From assembly GCF_002440635.1 (NCBI RefSeq), contig NZ_DJUW01000002.1, positions 285,493 through 349,492 on the forward strand: a stretch of DNA of 64,000 nt. The letters run 5' to 3'. Position 1 is the stretch's first letter; each line of letters starts with the position of its first letter. A program made the position numbers and the translations under genes. Source of the DNA: Novosphingobium sp. UBA6272 (GTDB lineage: Bacteria; Pseudomonadota; Alphaproteobacteria; Sphingomonadales; Sphingomonadaceae). Under the pieces are notes generated by a model. The model ran no database searches. It had not been told where the DNA came from and saw only the letters and a program-made list of their open reading frames with translations. Of this stretch, positions 1-8,357 are shown piece after piece.

Positions 1-762
1 GTGTGGGGCCTGCTTCATGCCGCGCAATGGCTGGCGGATCTGCCGCGCTGGCGTGTGGGTTCGGCAATCGGCTGGGACCTGCAGCGGCTGCGCAAGGGGA
101 TCAAGGGGCGCTCGGCACTGGTGGCTGTGCTCTATGGAGAGCGCGGCATGGCGCTCCTCGCGGTGCTGCTTGGTCTGGTCGGACTCGCGCTGGTGGCGCT
201 CCCGCTCGGTCCGGTCACCCCGCTGCTGCTGGCCGTTGCACTGGTCGTTGCCCTTTTGCTTGGGCAGCGTTCGATACCCGATGGCGCTGACAAGATGGCG
301 ATGATTGTGGCCGGCGGAGGTTTGTTGCAGACGTTGGGTCTGGCGCTCAACAATGCAACGCTGGTCCTGGCCGGTGCGCTGTGGACTGGGGGACAGCTGA
401 CGATCGCCTACTTCGCTGCAGGGGCCAGCAAGGTGATCCTGGCGGACTGGCGCAGCGGCGCGGCTCCGCGCGCGGCGCTGGGTTCCTACATGTGGGGCAA
501 CCGGCTCAGCGCCTGGGGCGTGAACCTGCCCGGTGGAGCATTCGCGCTGGCCTGGACAGTCATGCTGCTTGAAATGCTGTTTCCCTTGGCGCTGCTTCTG
601 CCGACCCCCTGGCTGGGGGTGGTGCTGGGCTGCTTCTTCCTGTTCCATGCGGCAATCGCGCTGGTCATGGGGCTTAGCACCTATCCGATCGCCTTTCTTG
701 CCGCCTATCCCTCGGCGATCTGGCTGGGGCAATGGCTGCGCGCCGCTTCTGGTCTAGGTTAG
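1..762 (+). CDS. HTTM-like multi-pass membrane protein (5' end may lie outside the window)
   Basis: The reading frame is open from the first base, which is part of a GTG, so the true start may be upstream and the protein may be longer than the 253 residues seen. It is almost wholly hydrophobic, with about six membrane segments. The C-terminal third carries a Glu in a membrane helix (LLEMLFPLAL), then an Arg-poor loop and FLFHAAIALVMG. This layout resembles HTTM/vitamin-K-carboxylase-like and DoxX/MauE-like membrane proteins. The exact role is unknown. It ends 11 bases before the preferred start of the kinase gene (or overlaps it if the kinase starts at 732), so the two are probably co-transcribed and it may belong to the peptide-modification locus. 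The assignment rests on general pattern only. Confidence 0.5.
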   Translation: MWGLLHAAQWLADLPRWRVGSAIGWDLQRLRKGIKGRSALVAVLYGERGMALLAVLLGLVGLALVALPLGPVTPLLLAVALVVALLLGQRSIPDGADKMAMIVAGGGLLQTLGLALNNATLVLAGALWTGGQLTIAYFAAGASKVILADWRSGAAPRAALGSYMWGNRLSAWGVNLPGGAFALAWTVMLLEMLFPLALLLPTPWLGVVLGCFFLFHAAIALVMGLSTYPIAFLAAYPSAIWLGQWLRAASGLG

Positions 763-773
763 GCAGCGCACCG

Positions 774-1673
774 GTGAGCGAAACTTCCTATCAGGCCGAA
801 GCATTTGGCACCCTGTGGCAGGCCGATCTGCCGCTGCCGTACTTCGATCAGGCGCGGGACGAACGCGCCCGCCCGGCGATCCATATCTCCCGCGCGGCCG
901 CATTGACCGATCGTCCGGTTCTGGCCCGGCGCAGCCGCGGGGCGGTCCATACCGGCGGCTTTCGCTTCGTCTGGGGCGATGAAGTGACCTTCGATTTCCA
1001 TGCGCCAGACCGGATCCTGTACCTGCCCGGACCGGCCTGGCGGGGCACGCTGCCCGACTGCTTCTACTCTACCGTGGCGGCTTTGGCCTCGGCCTGGAAC
1101 GGGCGTTTGCCGCTTCACGCCAGCGCGATCGAATGGCGCGGGCAGGGCTTTCTGCTGGCGGGCAAGGCCGGATCGGGCAAATCGACCTTGGCGGCAGAAT
1201 TGCTGAGCCATGGCGCACGGCTGATCGGCGATGACCTGACCGTTCTCGCGACTACCGGAACAGGTTTCACCGTGCTGCCGGGCCGGCCAGCGATGCGGCT
1301 TCATCCCGCCAGCGCCGCGGCGCTGGCCACGCTTTCCTGTGAGGAAGTGCCGGAGGATCCGCGGGGCAAATTGCTGGTCCGGCCAAAGGCGCGCTGTGAG
1401 CTGGCCGAAGTGCCATTGGCCGGGGTCATCCTGATCGGCGGACACCATGGCCGGCTCTCTCCGGCCCAGGCCCTGCGACTTCTCCCGCCGCATCAGTTCC
1501 GGCCGCGTTGGTCAGAGGTGCTACCCGGCCACGGTCAGCGCCGGGCCTGGCTGCTCGCATTGGCTAGCACCATCCCGGTTGCGGGGTTCCCGTCGTTGGC
1601 CGGCTTCGACGATGATGCACGGGTGGAGCGGCTGACTGTGGCGACGGCCTTGTTGGACGAACTGACAGTCTAA
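774..1673 (+). CDS. HPr-kinase-like P-loop kinase, candidate lasso-peptide kinase
   Basis: About 299 residues from a GTG at 774; an in-frame ATG at 732 overlapping the upstream gene is possible. The C-terminal half has the HprK fold signature: LHASAIEW, then Walker A GKAGSGKST, then LIGDDLT as the acidic pair. The N-terminal half is unlike the HPr kinase of PTS systems, and no HPr gene is nearby. Proteins of this shape in paeninodin-type lasso clusters phosphorylate the side chain of the precursor's C-terminal serine. The precursor at 14935-15066 does end in Ser, which fits that role. The gene follows the membrane-protein gene closely and runs into the convergent propeller gene with a 4-bp overlap of stops. 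Kinase family is secure; the peptide substrate is inferred. Confidence 0.75.
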   Translation: MSETSYQAEAFGTLWQADLPLPYFDQARDERARPAIHISRAAALTDRPVLARRSRGAVHTGGFRFVWGDEVTFDFHAPDRILYLPGPAWRGTLPDCFYSTVAALASAWNGRLPLHASAIEWRGQGFLLAGKAGSGKSTLAAELLSHGARLIGDDLTVLATTGTGFTVLPGRPAMRLHPASAAALATLSCEEVPEDPRGKLLVRPKARCELAEVPLAGVILIGGHHGRLSPAQALRLLPPHQFRPRWSEVLPGHGQRRAWLLALASTIPVAGFPSLAGFDDDARVERLTVATALLDELTV

Positions 1674-2605
1674 AGCGCAATCAGGTCGGTCGGCGGCCCA
1701 TCGAGTTCGATCCGTTCGCGTGGGAAAAGGTCCGGGCCGAGCACGACCAGCGTCCCGCGCAGCCCGTCGCGCGCCTCGCGCGGGCCGAAAGTAGAGACGC
1801 CCACAGCCATCCGGTCCCGCGAAAAGGCGATGCCCCGGGTCATCCGCTCGGTATCGATAGTCAGCCGCGTCCCGTCGAGGCTGGCGATCTCGCCGCTCAT
1901 CGATGCACAATACCATGTCCGCCCGGCGGGATCGGTGGCAAGGTCGTGGCAGGCGTGGCCTTCCAGCGGCATGCGCTCGGTCACGCGCCAGTCATCATCG
2001 AGCCAGGCGATCTCGCTGGGCCGGGCTGGCCGGGCCTTGCCGTTGTGGAGCAGCACGGCCAGCCGCCCGCCAATCCGGGCAATCGAATTGATATGGAGGT
2101 AGGCGCCGCTGCTGTCCTGGATATCCGCGTGCGGAAACAGCTGCCGGTTGTCGATCGGTCGTCCTGCTGGATTGAAGCGCAAGACAGCTTGGTTTGCCGT
2201 ATCGACCAGACAAACCAATCCATCAATCATACGCACCTGATGGCAATTGCCATCAAGGCCCTTTGCGAGCACCTGGGGTGCACCTAGCTGCCCCTCGGCT
2301 ATCCGCAGCTTTAGCAAGCGGCCCAGCCCGGACCAGCGATCGCGCAGGCCGCAGTTCTCGAACAGGTACAGCGCGTCGCCGTCGCGGCAGATCCCGAAGA
2401 ACCAGCCGTGGATCGCGAGCCTGGCCGCACCGTCTCCAACCGCAAAGACCCCGCGCGGAGAAGCGACGAGCCATTCGGCCCCGGTCAGATCAGGATCGGC
2501 GATCCGGACTTCGTCGGTCTCATAGGCCTTACGCGCCAGGGCGCTGCGGATCGCCCGCAGGCGGTCCGGATCGAAGTTCGGGTCGGCAGGGGGGCTGGCG
2601 GCCAT
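1670..2605 (-). CDS. SMP-30-like beta-propeller protein, copy A
   Basis: 311 residues, no signal peptide seen. It has repeated blade-like stretches and conserved motifs such as HGWFFGICRD, LYLFENCG, KGLDGNCHQVR, DTANQAVLRF, AYLHINSI and HACHDL. The same motifs appear in the same order in the protein at 15076-15999, so the two are clear paralogues. The His and Asn residues in LHINSI, LLHN and CHDL could bind a metal, as in gluconolactonase-like propellers, but no reaction can be assigned. It lacks a serine-hydrolase domain, so it is not the known S9-type lasso isopeptidase. Its stop overlaps the kinase stop on the other strand by 4 bp. It lies 62 bp downstream of the GH3 gene on the same strand, so it could also be the last gene of that operon. 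Confidence 0.6.
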   Translation of the reverse strand: MAASPPADPNFDPDRLRAIRSALARKAYETDEVRIADPDLTGAEWLVASPRGVFAVGDGAARLAIHGWFFGICRDGDALYLFENCGLRDRWSGLGRLLKLRIAEGQLGAPQVLAKGLDGNCHQVRMIDGLVCLVDTANQAVLRFNPAGRPIDNRQLFPHADIQDSSGAYLHINSIARIGGRLAVLLHNGKARPARPSEIAWLDDDWRVTERMPLEGHACHDLATDPAGRTWYCASMSGEIASLDGTRLTIDTERMTRGIAFSRDRMAVGVSTFGPREARDGLRGTLVVLGPDLFPRERIELDGPPTDLIAL

Positions 2606-2667
2606 CGGCCGTGCCTAGCAGAACGGTCCGGCCAAGGCCAAACCCCTCTGCTCAGATCAGTACCAGC

Positions 2668-5097
2668 TCAACCCGCCTTGCGCGGACAGGGGATTGCAGG
2701 CCCTGCATGATCGATCCGGGCGGTGCGTATGGTCATGCCAAAGCCCATGGCGGCCTCGATCCGCAGCGGCTGGCCGACACTGGCGAGCTTCGCCCCGGCC
2801 TGCGCAAAGCAGCGCAGCGGGATCCGGGTCTGCAGCACGGTTCCGGGCTTGCTCCGCCGCAGCATGGGGGTCAGGTCGAGCTTGGCTCCGCCCAGCGTCA
2901 GATGGACCGGGCTGCGGCCAAGACGATCGATCCGCCAATCGAGCAACAGGGTTTCGCCTTGTTGTGCGCGGGCGGACAGGTCGACCGGGTTGCCCTCAAG
3001 TGACAGCGCGCCGCGGCCCGACCAGGTGAACTGCCGGGCGTCTTCCTGCGCCGAAAGATCGACCGCGCGCACCGCGATCGACCCGTCGTTGGACAGGTGC
3101 CAGGGCGCCAGCGCCTTGCCCCGAACGAAGAACGAGGTGGCGGTGTTGTAGGCCGAGAGGTCGATCCGGGGATCCTCGTTGACTCGCCCGGGACCCGATG
3201 CATCGCCATAGCGCAAGCCGTAGCCCAGCGGGAACAGCGGCTGCGCAATGGGTGAGCGGGCATCGGCCGGCCAGGGGAAGGAGAGCCGTCCGGTAAAGCC
3301 GCGCAGCGGCTGGCCATCGGCGCGCGCCACCAGCACATCGGCCACGCCTTCGCCCTGGCTGCCCGGAAGCCAGGCGGCGACGAAGGCATCGGCGCGGTTG
3401 ATCAGCGATCCGGTGAACAGCGGCCGCCCTGACAGGAACACCACGACCACCGGGATGCCCTGCGCCTTGAGCCGCGCGACCAGTGCTCCTTCGCCGTGCT
3501 GTTCGGCGAATGCCAGATGCGGAATGTCGCCCTGGAATTCGGCATAGGGGGTCTCGCCCATCACCACGATCGCGACGTCGGGCTTCGCGGAAAAACTGCC
3601 GTCAGCCGAGATTGCGGCCTGTCCGCCGGCCGCGCCGACGGCCGAGACGATGGCCTTGCCGATCGTGTTACCGCGCGGATAATCGGCCGCCTTGGTGTCA
3701 GTGCCTTGCCAGGTGATCGTCCAGCCGCCGGCCTGCATCGCCATGTCATCCGCGCCCGGACCGGCTACCAGGACCTTCGATCCCGGTTTCACCGGCAGCA
3801 GGCCGCCTTCGTTTTTCAGCAAGACCAGCGATTTCGCCACGGCCTCGCGCGCCACGGCCAGATGATCAGGCGCGCCAACCAGCGCCGGATTGCCGCGGGC
3901 GACGGTCTGTTCACCCATCAGTCCAAGCTTGAACTTGACCCGCAGGATCCGCCGCACGGCATCGTTGAGCCGGGCCAGCGGGATCCGCCCATCGCGCGCG
4001 GCCCGCAAGGTCGAGGCGTAGAGGCCCTTCCAGCTGTCGGGCGCCATGTAGAGATCAAGCCCCGCGTTGATCGCGGCCGGGCAATCGGTGGCCGTGCAAC
4101 CGGGCACCTGGCCGTGGCCGTTCCAGTCCCCCACCACCAGCCCGGCAAAGCCCATTCGCCCCTTGAGTACGTCGGTCAGCAAGTAATGGCTGCCATGGTG
4201 CTTGACCCCGTTCCAGCTGGAAAAGCTGGCCATCACAGTCAGTGCCCCGGCGTCGATCGCCGCAGGATAGCCGGCGGCGTGGATCCGGACCAGGTCTTGT
4301 TCCGATAGGCGGGCATCGCCTTGGTCGCGGCCTTCGACCGTCCCCCCATCGGCGAGAAAATGCTTGGCCGTTGCCGCCACCCGGTTAGCCGGAAGCGGCT
4401 TTCCGGAAACGAGCTCGCCCTGCAGGCCGAGGGTCATGGCCCGTCCATAGCTCGCGACCAGCGCCGGATCGGAGGAATAGCCTTCGTAAGCGCGGCCCCA
4501 GCGCAGATCCTGCGGCACCGCCAAAGTGGGCGCGAAGGTCCATTCGATCCCGCTTCCGGCGATCTCGGCAGCAGTCACCGCGCCGATCCGCTGGACCAGT
4601 TCGGGATCGTGCGCCGCGCCCAGGCCGACATTGTGTGGAAACAAAGTCGCGCCCGGCAGGTTGTTGTGGCCGTGAACCGCATCGATCCCGAACAGGATCG
4701 GAATGCCCGCCCCGTGATTTTGCGAAGCGGCGCGGAACTCGCCGACCAGCCGCGCCCACTTGGCAGCATCGGCCCGTTCATCGCCATAAGGTCCGGAATT
4801 GCCACCGGCCAGGATCGAGCCCAGGGGATAGGTGGCGAGATCGGCGGGGGTGATGGAACCGATATCGGCCTGGATGATCTGGCCGACCTTCTGTTCCAGC
4901 GTCATCCCGGCAATCAGGGCGTCGATCCGGGTCTCGGTTGCCGCGTCGCTCAGCGAGGCGGGGCTTTTCGCCGTCGGCCACAGTTCGAGCTGCATTGCTG
5001 CTGCCGGTACCGCCTGGGCCAGGCTCGCGCCGCCCAGTATTGCCGCACTGCCGCCCAGCGCGATTGCAATCGCCGCAAAAGCCGAATTCAAACGCAT
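2668..5097 (-). CDS. GH3 exo-beta-glucosidase/glucanase, exported
   Basis: About 809 residues from the ATG at 5097. That start gives a classic signal peptide (MRLNSAFAAIAIALGG to AQA) and has GGTGG-like bases before it; earlier in-frame starts would swallow the operator at 5120. The protein has the GH3 N-terminal barrel (TLEQKVGQI, GIDAVHGHNN, KHFLADGG) with the nucleophile Asp in LVVGDWNGHG. The second domain includes VAREAVAKSLVLLKNE, and a C-terminal extension of about 150 residues matches ExoP-type enzymes. It should release glucose from beta-1,3/1,4-glucan oligomers in the periplasm, working after the GH16 endo-enzyme encoded in the same operon. It is the last glucan gene of the run, 70 bp after the MFS gene. 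Confidence 0.92.
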   Translation of the reverse strand: MRLNSAFAAIAIALGGSAAILGGASLAQAVPAAAMQLELWPTAKSPASLSDAATETRIDALIAGMTLEQKVGQIIQADIGSITPADLATYPLGSILAGGNSGPYGDERADAAKWARLVGEFRAASQNHGAGIPILFGIDAVHGHNNLPGATLFPHNVGLGAAHDPELVQRIGAVTAAEIAGSGIEWTFAPTLAVPQDLRWGRAYEGYSSDPALVASYGRAMTLGLQGELVSGKPLPANRVAATAKHFLADGGTVEGRDQGDARLSEQDLVRIHAAGYPAAIDAGALTVMASFSSWNGVKHHGSHYLLTDVLKGRMGFAGLVVGDWNGHGQVPGCTATDCPAAINAGLDLYMAPDSWKGLYASTLRAARDGRIPLARLNDAVRRILRVKFKLGLMGEQTVARGNPALVGAPDHLAVAREAVAKSLVLLKNEGGLLPVKPGSKVLVAGPGADDMAMQAGGWTITWQGTDTKAADYPRGNTIGKAIVSAVGAAGGQAAISADGSFSAKPDVAIVVMGETPYAEFQGDIPHLAFAEQHGEGALVARLKAQGIPVVVVFLSGRPLFTGSLINRADAFVAAWLPGSQGEGVADVLVARADGQPLRGFTGRLSFPWPADARSPIAQPLFPLGYGLRYGDASGPGRVNEDPRIDLSAYNTATSFFVRGKALAPWHLSNDGSIAVRAVDLSAQEDARQFTWSGRGALSLEGNPVDLSARAQQGETLLLDWRIDRLGRSPVHLTLGGAKLDLTPMLRRSKPGTVLQTRIPLRCFAQAGAKLASVGQPLRIEAAMGFGMTIRTARIDHAGPAIPCPRKAG

Positions 5098-5119
5098 CTC
5101 ACCCACCCGGAACTTTCTT

Positions 5120-5131
5120 GTGAACGTTCTC
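5120..5131. promoter_or_regulatory. Candidate LacI-family operator before the GH3 gene
   Basis: GTGAACGTTCTC lies 22 bp upstream of the GH3 start, in the gap after the MFS gene. It shares ten of twelve bases with the perfect palindrome GTGAACGTTCAC upstream of the TonB receptor (14738-14749). A LacI-type repressor gene sits in the same operon, so it probably gives GH3 its own regulated promoter. Confidence 0.5.
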
Positions 5132-5166
5132 ATGACACGATGCGACGCCGAAATCAAGCCAGCGGT

Positions 5167-6357
5167 TCAGTCCTTCGGAATCAGGGTGAGCAGCAGGACG
5201 GCAGCGGCAAAAGCCAGGCCGGCCAGGATGAGGAACAGCGCCTGATAACCGAACAGCGGGACCAGTGCGATTGCCAGCCAGGGCATGATCAGCGACGGCA
5301 CGGTGTTGGTCAGGTTGAACAGCCCCAGATCGCGGCCCCGGCGCTCGGGCCGGGGGAGGATCCGCAGGGTTTGCGAGGAGTGGAGCGAGAGGAACACCGC
5401 ACTGGCCAGCCCGAACAGGGCATAGGCCAGCGTTGCCCAGCCAAGCCCTGGCGCCAGCGCCATGCCCAGCAGGCCTGCCGCCGATCCGAAAGCTGCCACC
5501 AGCAGCGGCGCGATCGGCCGGTCGACCCGGTCTGACCAGCGCCCGGCCGCCAGTGCCACCGGGATCGAAACCAGCATGATCGCGCTGAACAGTCGGGCAG
5601 TCTGATTTTCGCCGACACCCGGTTCGAGACTGCGGAGCCAGAACAGCAGATAGGCAAACAGGGTGGCTTCGGCGATCTGCACGGCCAGCCGGGCCAGCCA
5701 CATCCGCACCACCGCGCGCCGCGAAGACGCCTGCACGGGTTCGGGCGGTAGCGGCGTGATCGGAGTGGGGGCCGGAGCGCTGCGCGGGGCCAGCACCAGC
5801 ACCGGGATAAGGCATGCCGCGGCCATCGCTGCAACCACCGTCAACCGCTGCTCAGACTGGGCCAGACCGGGCTGGGTGACGATCGCTCCGGCAAGCGCGC
5901 CTGCCCCTGGAGCGAAAGCCATCAGGCCACCAAGCAGACCCTTGCGGCGGTCCGGCACCCTGTCGCCGGCCCAGGCCGACAAGGGCCCGAGCATCATGTT
6001 GAGCGCCAATTGCCAGGCCCCGACGGCGGCGATCAGCCCGGGCAGGGTGGTCGCCTTTCCGATCAGCGGCAGCAGCAGGCAGGACAGGGCCAGCCCCGCC
6101 GCGATCCAGGCGCGGCGGTGCTTGGTCAGGTCGGAAAGATATCCGAACAGGATGTTGCCGGCAGACGCCGCCAGCGCGCCGACCAGCGCGATCTGCGCCA
6201 GCCAGGCCACCCCGGCGTCATTGCCGGCCAGGGCCGCAACGCGGCTGGGCAGCAGAATGGTCAGCAACGGGGTATAGGCGATCGCTCCGCCGGCCCAGGC
6301 CAGCGCATAAAGCAGGATGAACCGGTCGGTCGAAACCGAAGCGGGCTGGTCAGTCAC
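5167..6357 (-). CDS. MFS sugar transporter (glucan locus)
   Basis: 396 residues with about twelve hydrophobic segments and an MFS-type loop (GYLSDLTKHRRAWI). It resembles the glycoside/pentoside-type MFS permeases common in sphingomonad and Caulobacter carbohydrate loci, and probably moves glucose or short beta-glucosides across the inner membrane. The start at 6357 overlaps the end of the LacI gene by 8 bp, which shows co-transcription. Substrate is inferred from context only. Confidence 0.82.
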   Translation of the reverse strand: MTDQPASVSTDRFILLYALAWAGGAIAYTPLLTILLPSRVAALAGNDAGVAWLAQIALVGALAASAGNILFGYLSDLTKHRRAWIAAGLALSCLLLPLIGKATTLPGLIAAVGAWQLALNMMLGPLSAWAGDRVPDRRKGLLGGLMAFAPGAGALAGAIVTQPGLAQSEQRLTVVAAMAAACLIPVLVLAPRSAPAPTPITPLPPEPVQASSRRAVVRMWLARLAVQIAEATLFAYLLFWLRSLEPGVGENQTARLFSAIMLVSIPVALAAGRWSDRVDRPIAPLLVAAFGSAAGLLGMALAPGLGWATLAYALFGLASAVFLSLHSSQTLRILPRPERRGRDLGLFNLTNTVPSLIMPWLAIALVPLFGYQALFLILAGLAFAAAVLLLTLIPKD

Positions 6358-7411
6358 GCTTGGCGACCGGCGGCACGACTGAGCCGCGCTCGACCATCGC
6401 CGCCGAGATCACGGTCAGCACCTTGGGCGGCTGCTCGCCCTTCTGGGCGGCAATGATCAGTTCCACCGCCTTGGACGCGGTGGCGGCGATCGGCTGGTCC
6501 ACCGCGGTCAGCGGCGGCTGGGTGAAATGAACCAGCGGGGTATTGTCAAAGCTGATCAGCGACAGTTGATCCGGCACAGCGATCCCGCGTTGGCGCGCAA
6601 CTTCAAGGGTTGCGAGCGCCATCTGGTCGTTGCTGGCGATGATCGCGGTTGGCGGCACGTCCGCATCGAGCAAGGCCCGCGCTGCCCGTTCGCCCGAGGC
6701 ATAGGAAAAGTCCCCCTGGGCCAGCAGCCCAGCGGTATTATGGCCGGCGGCTTGCATTTCGGCCTGCCACCCGTCGACCCGCCAGCCGCTCAGTTCATAT
6801 TCGCTCGAACCGGCGATGAAGCCGATGCGGCTGTGGCCGCGCGCCAGCAAATAACGGGTCGCGGTCCGGGCCGAGCCTTCGTCGTCCATCGAAACCGGGA
6901 TGCCCTTGCCGTTCTGCTTCGAGCCGATCCGCACGAACGGAAGGTTCTGCTCCGCCAGCAGATCGACGATCTGGGCATTGTCGGAATGCGGCGGGGTCAG
7001 GATGATCCCGTCGGGCTGAAGCGCGGCAATCGCGCCGAGCAGCTCGCGTTCGACGTGGTCGGAATGGGTGTCGACCAGCTCGAAGATCATCCGGTAGCCA
7101 TGCTCGGCGCATTTGAGCATGCCGCCCAGCAGCATCTGATCAACCCAGTCGGTCCCCTGGCGGGCCTGCCAATCGGCAATCGTGCGTTCGCGGTCGTTGA
7201 TCGCCAGGATCAGATAGCTGCGCGATCCGCTCATCCGCTGGGCCGCGATCGAAGGGACATAGCCCAGCCTGTCGATCGAGGCCTGGACCCGCTCCTTCAT
7301 TTCCGGACGGACGTTCGGTTCGTTGTTGATGACGCGGCTGACGGTCTGCAGCGAAACGCCGGCATCGGCGGCCACATGCTTGATCGTTACAGCCTGGCGG
7401 CGACGTGCCAT
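6350..7411 (-). CDS. LacI-family transcriptional repressor of the glucan locus
   Basis: 353 residues from the ATG at 7411, chosen because MARRRQAVTIKHVAADAGVS is the standard LacI N-terminus; a longer open frame to 7573 overlaps GH16 and is rejected. The helix-turn-helix (VAADAGVSLQTVSRVINN), hinge helix and periplasmic-binding-protein-like sensor domain (DGIILTPP, AIIASNDQMALATLEVARQRG, LSLISFDNTP) are all visible. It lies between GH16 (4-bp gap) and MFS (8-bp overlap), so it is encoded inside the operon it probably controls. Likely sites are the AACGTT-centred palindromes at 14738, 14756 and 5120, with a glucose or gluco-oligosaccharide as inducer (inference). Confidence 0.92.
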   Translation of the reverse strand: MARRRQAVTIKHVAADAGVSLQTVSRVINNEPNVRPEMKERVQASIDRLGYVPSIAAQRMSGSRSYLILAINDRERTIADWQARQGTDWVDQMLLGGMLKCAEHGYRMIFELVDTHSDHVERELLGAIAALQPDGIILTPPHSDNAQIVDLLAEQNLPFVRIGSKQNGKGIPVSMDDEGSARTATRYLLARGHSRIGFIAGSSEYELSGWRVDGWQAEMQAAGHNTAGLLAQGDFSYASGERAARALLDADVPPTAIIASNDQMALATLEVARQRGIAVPDQLSLISFDNTPLVHFTQPPLTAVDQPIAATASKAVELIIAAQKGEQPPKVLTVISAAMVERGSVVPPVAKRD

Positions 7412-7415
7412 GCCC

Positions 7416-8357
7416 CTACTTGTCCCCCGCGCCGGATGCGCCCGCGCCAGCGGTAGCGACAGTCGGGCCCTTTTGCCAGACGCGAACCCAATCGATTTCC
7501 ATCCGCTTGGGATAGCCATCGAGCCGGACCCCGCCGAGGCCCCGCCCTTCGGGCAGCTTGCCGCCGATCGCAAGGTTGAGGATCAGGTGAAACGGCCGGT
7601 CGAACGGTGCGCCCGGTGTCTTCGATCCGGTGGTCGACCACTTCTCGGCGGTCTGCTCGGCATAGACCTTGCCATCAACCAGCCAGACGATCCGGTCCGC
7701 CTGCCATTCGACCGTATAGGTATGAAACCCTTCCAGCACTTCGGGATAGGCAATCTCGGTGCTGGCCAGCTTGTTGTTCGGCCACTTGGCCCCGAAATGG
7801 ATCGTGCCGAGGATCGTGTTTTCGCGTCCGCCGGGGCACTTGGCGCAAGGCACGCCGAGGTTCACCGCCTCAAGGATGTCGATCTCGCCCGATGCGGCCC
7901 AGGGGCCGTAGCTGGCCTTCTCCGGCAGCATCCAGATCGCCGGCCAGGTGCCCTGTCCCTGGGGCAGTCTGGCGCGGACTTCGATTCGGCCATAGGTCCA
8001 GGCGGCCTTGCCGCGGGTGGTCAGCCGGGCCGAGGAGAAGTTGCGGGTCGCCTCGGCATTGGGCGTGGCAGAGAACCGGCGCTGTTCCGGCGGTAGCGCC
8101 GGGCCGGTGGTCCGCTCGTTGCGGGCGGTGATCACCAGTTTGCCGTCTTCGATCGCGGCGTTGCGCTCGCTGCGGGTGTAGCACTGGTGCTCATCATTGC
8201 CGCCGCCCCAGCAATCGACATCGAAGCCCCATTTGCGTTTGTCGATCGTGGCCGCGTCGAACTCGTCGGCCCAAACCAGCGTCCAGCCGTCCTCTCCGGC
8301 ATGGGCCGGGGTTGTCGCGGCCAGTAGCGCGGCAATGGCAATCGCGCGACGCTTCAT
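7416..8357 (-). CDS. GH16 endo-beta-1,3-glucanase (laminarinase type), exported
   Basis: 313 residues with an N-terminal signal peptide (MKRRAIAIAALLAATTPAHA). The GH16 catalytic motif EIDILEA is present, holding the nucleophile and acid/base glutamates. Surrounding conserved blocks are TYGRIEVRARLPQGQGTWPAIWMLP, FHTYTVEWQADRIVWLVDGK and FHLILNLAIGG. It should cut laminarin-like beta-1,3(1,4)-glucan into oligomers taken up by the TonB receptor. Its start overlaps the stop of the halogenase-like gene (ATGA type, 8354-8357). A short Gly/Ala-rich tail follows the catalytic domain. Confidence 0.92.
   Translation of the reverse strand: MKRRAIAIAALLAATTPAHAGEDGWTLVWADEFDAATIDKRKWGFDVDCWGGGNDEHQCYTRSERNAAIEDGKLVITARNERTTGPALPPEQRRFSATPNAEATRNFSSARLTTRGKAAWTYGRIEVRARLPQGQGTWPAIWMLPEKASYGPWAASGEIDILEAVNLGVPCAKCPGGRENTILGTIHFGAKWPNNKLASTEIAYPEVLEGFHTYTVEWQADRIVWLVDGKVYAEQTAEKWSTTGSKTPGAPFDRPFHLILNLAIGGKLPEGRGLGGVRLDGYPKRMEIDWVRVWQKGPTVATAGAGASGAGDK

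Noticed and set aside
1670..2605. Lasso isopeptidase
   Set aside because: Known sphingomonad lasso isopeptidases have a propeller plus an S9 catalytic domain with a Ser-Asp-His triad. This protein is only about 310 residues long and has no such domain.
7412..7573. N-terminal extension of the LacI protein
   Set aside because: The extra 54 residues overlap the GH16 gene and precede the standard LacI HTH start; they are not conserved-looking.
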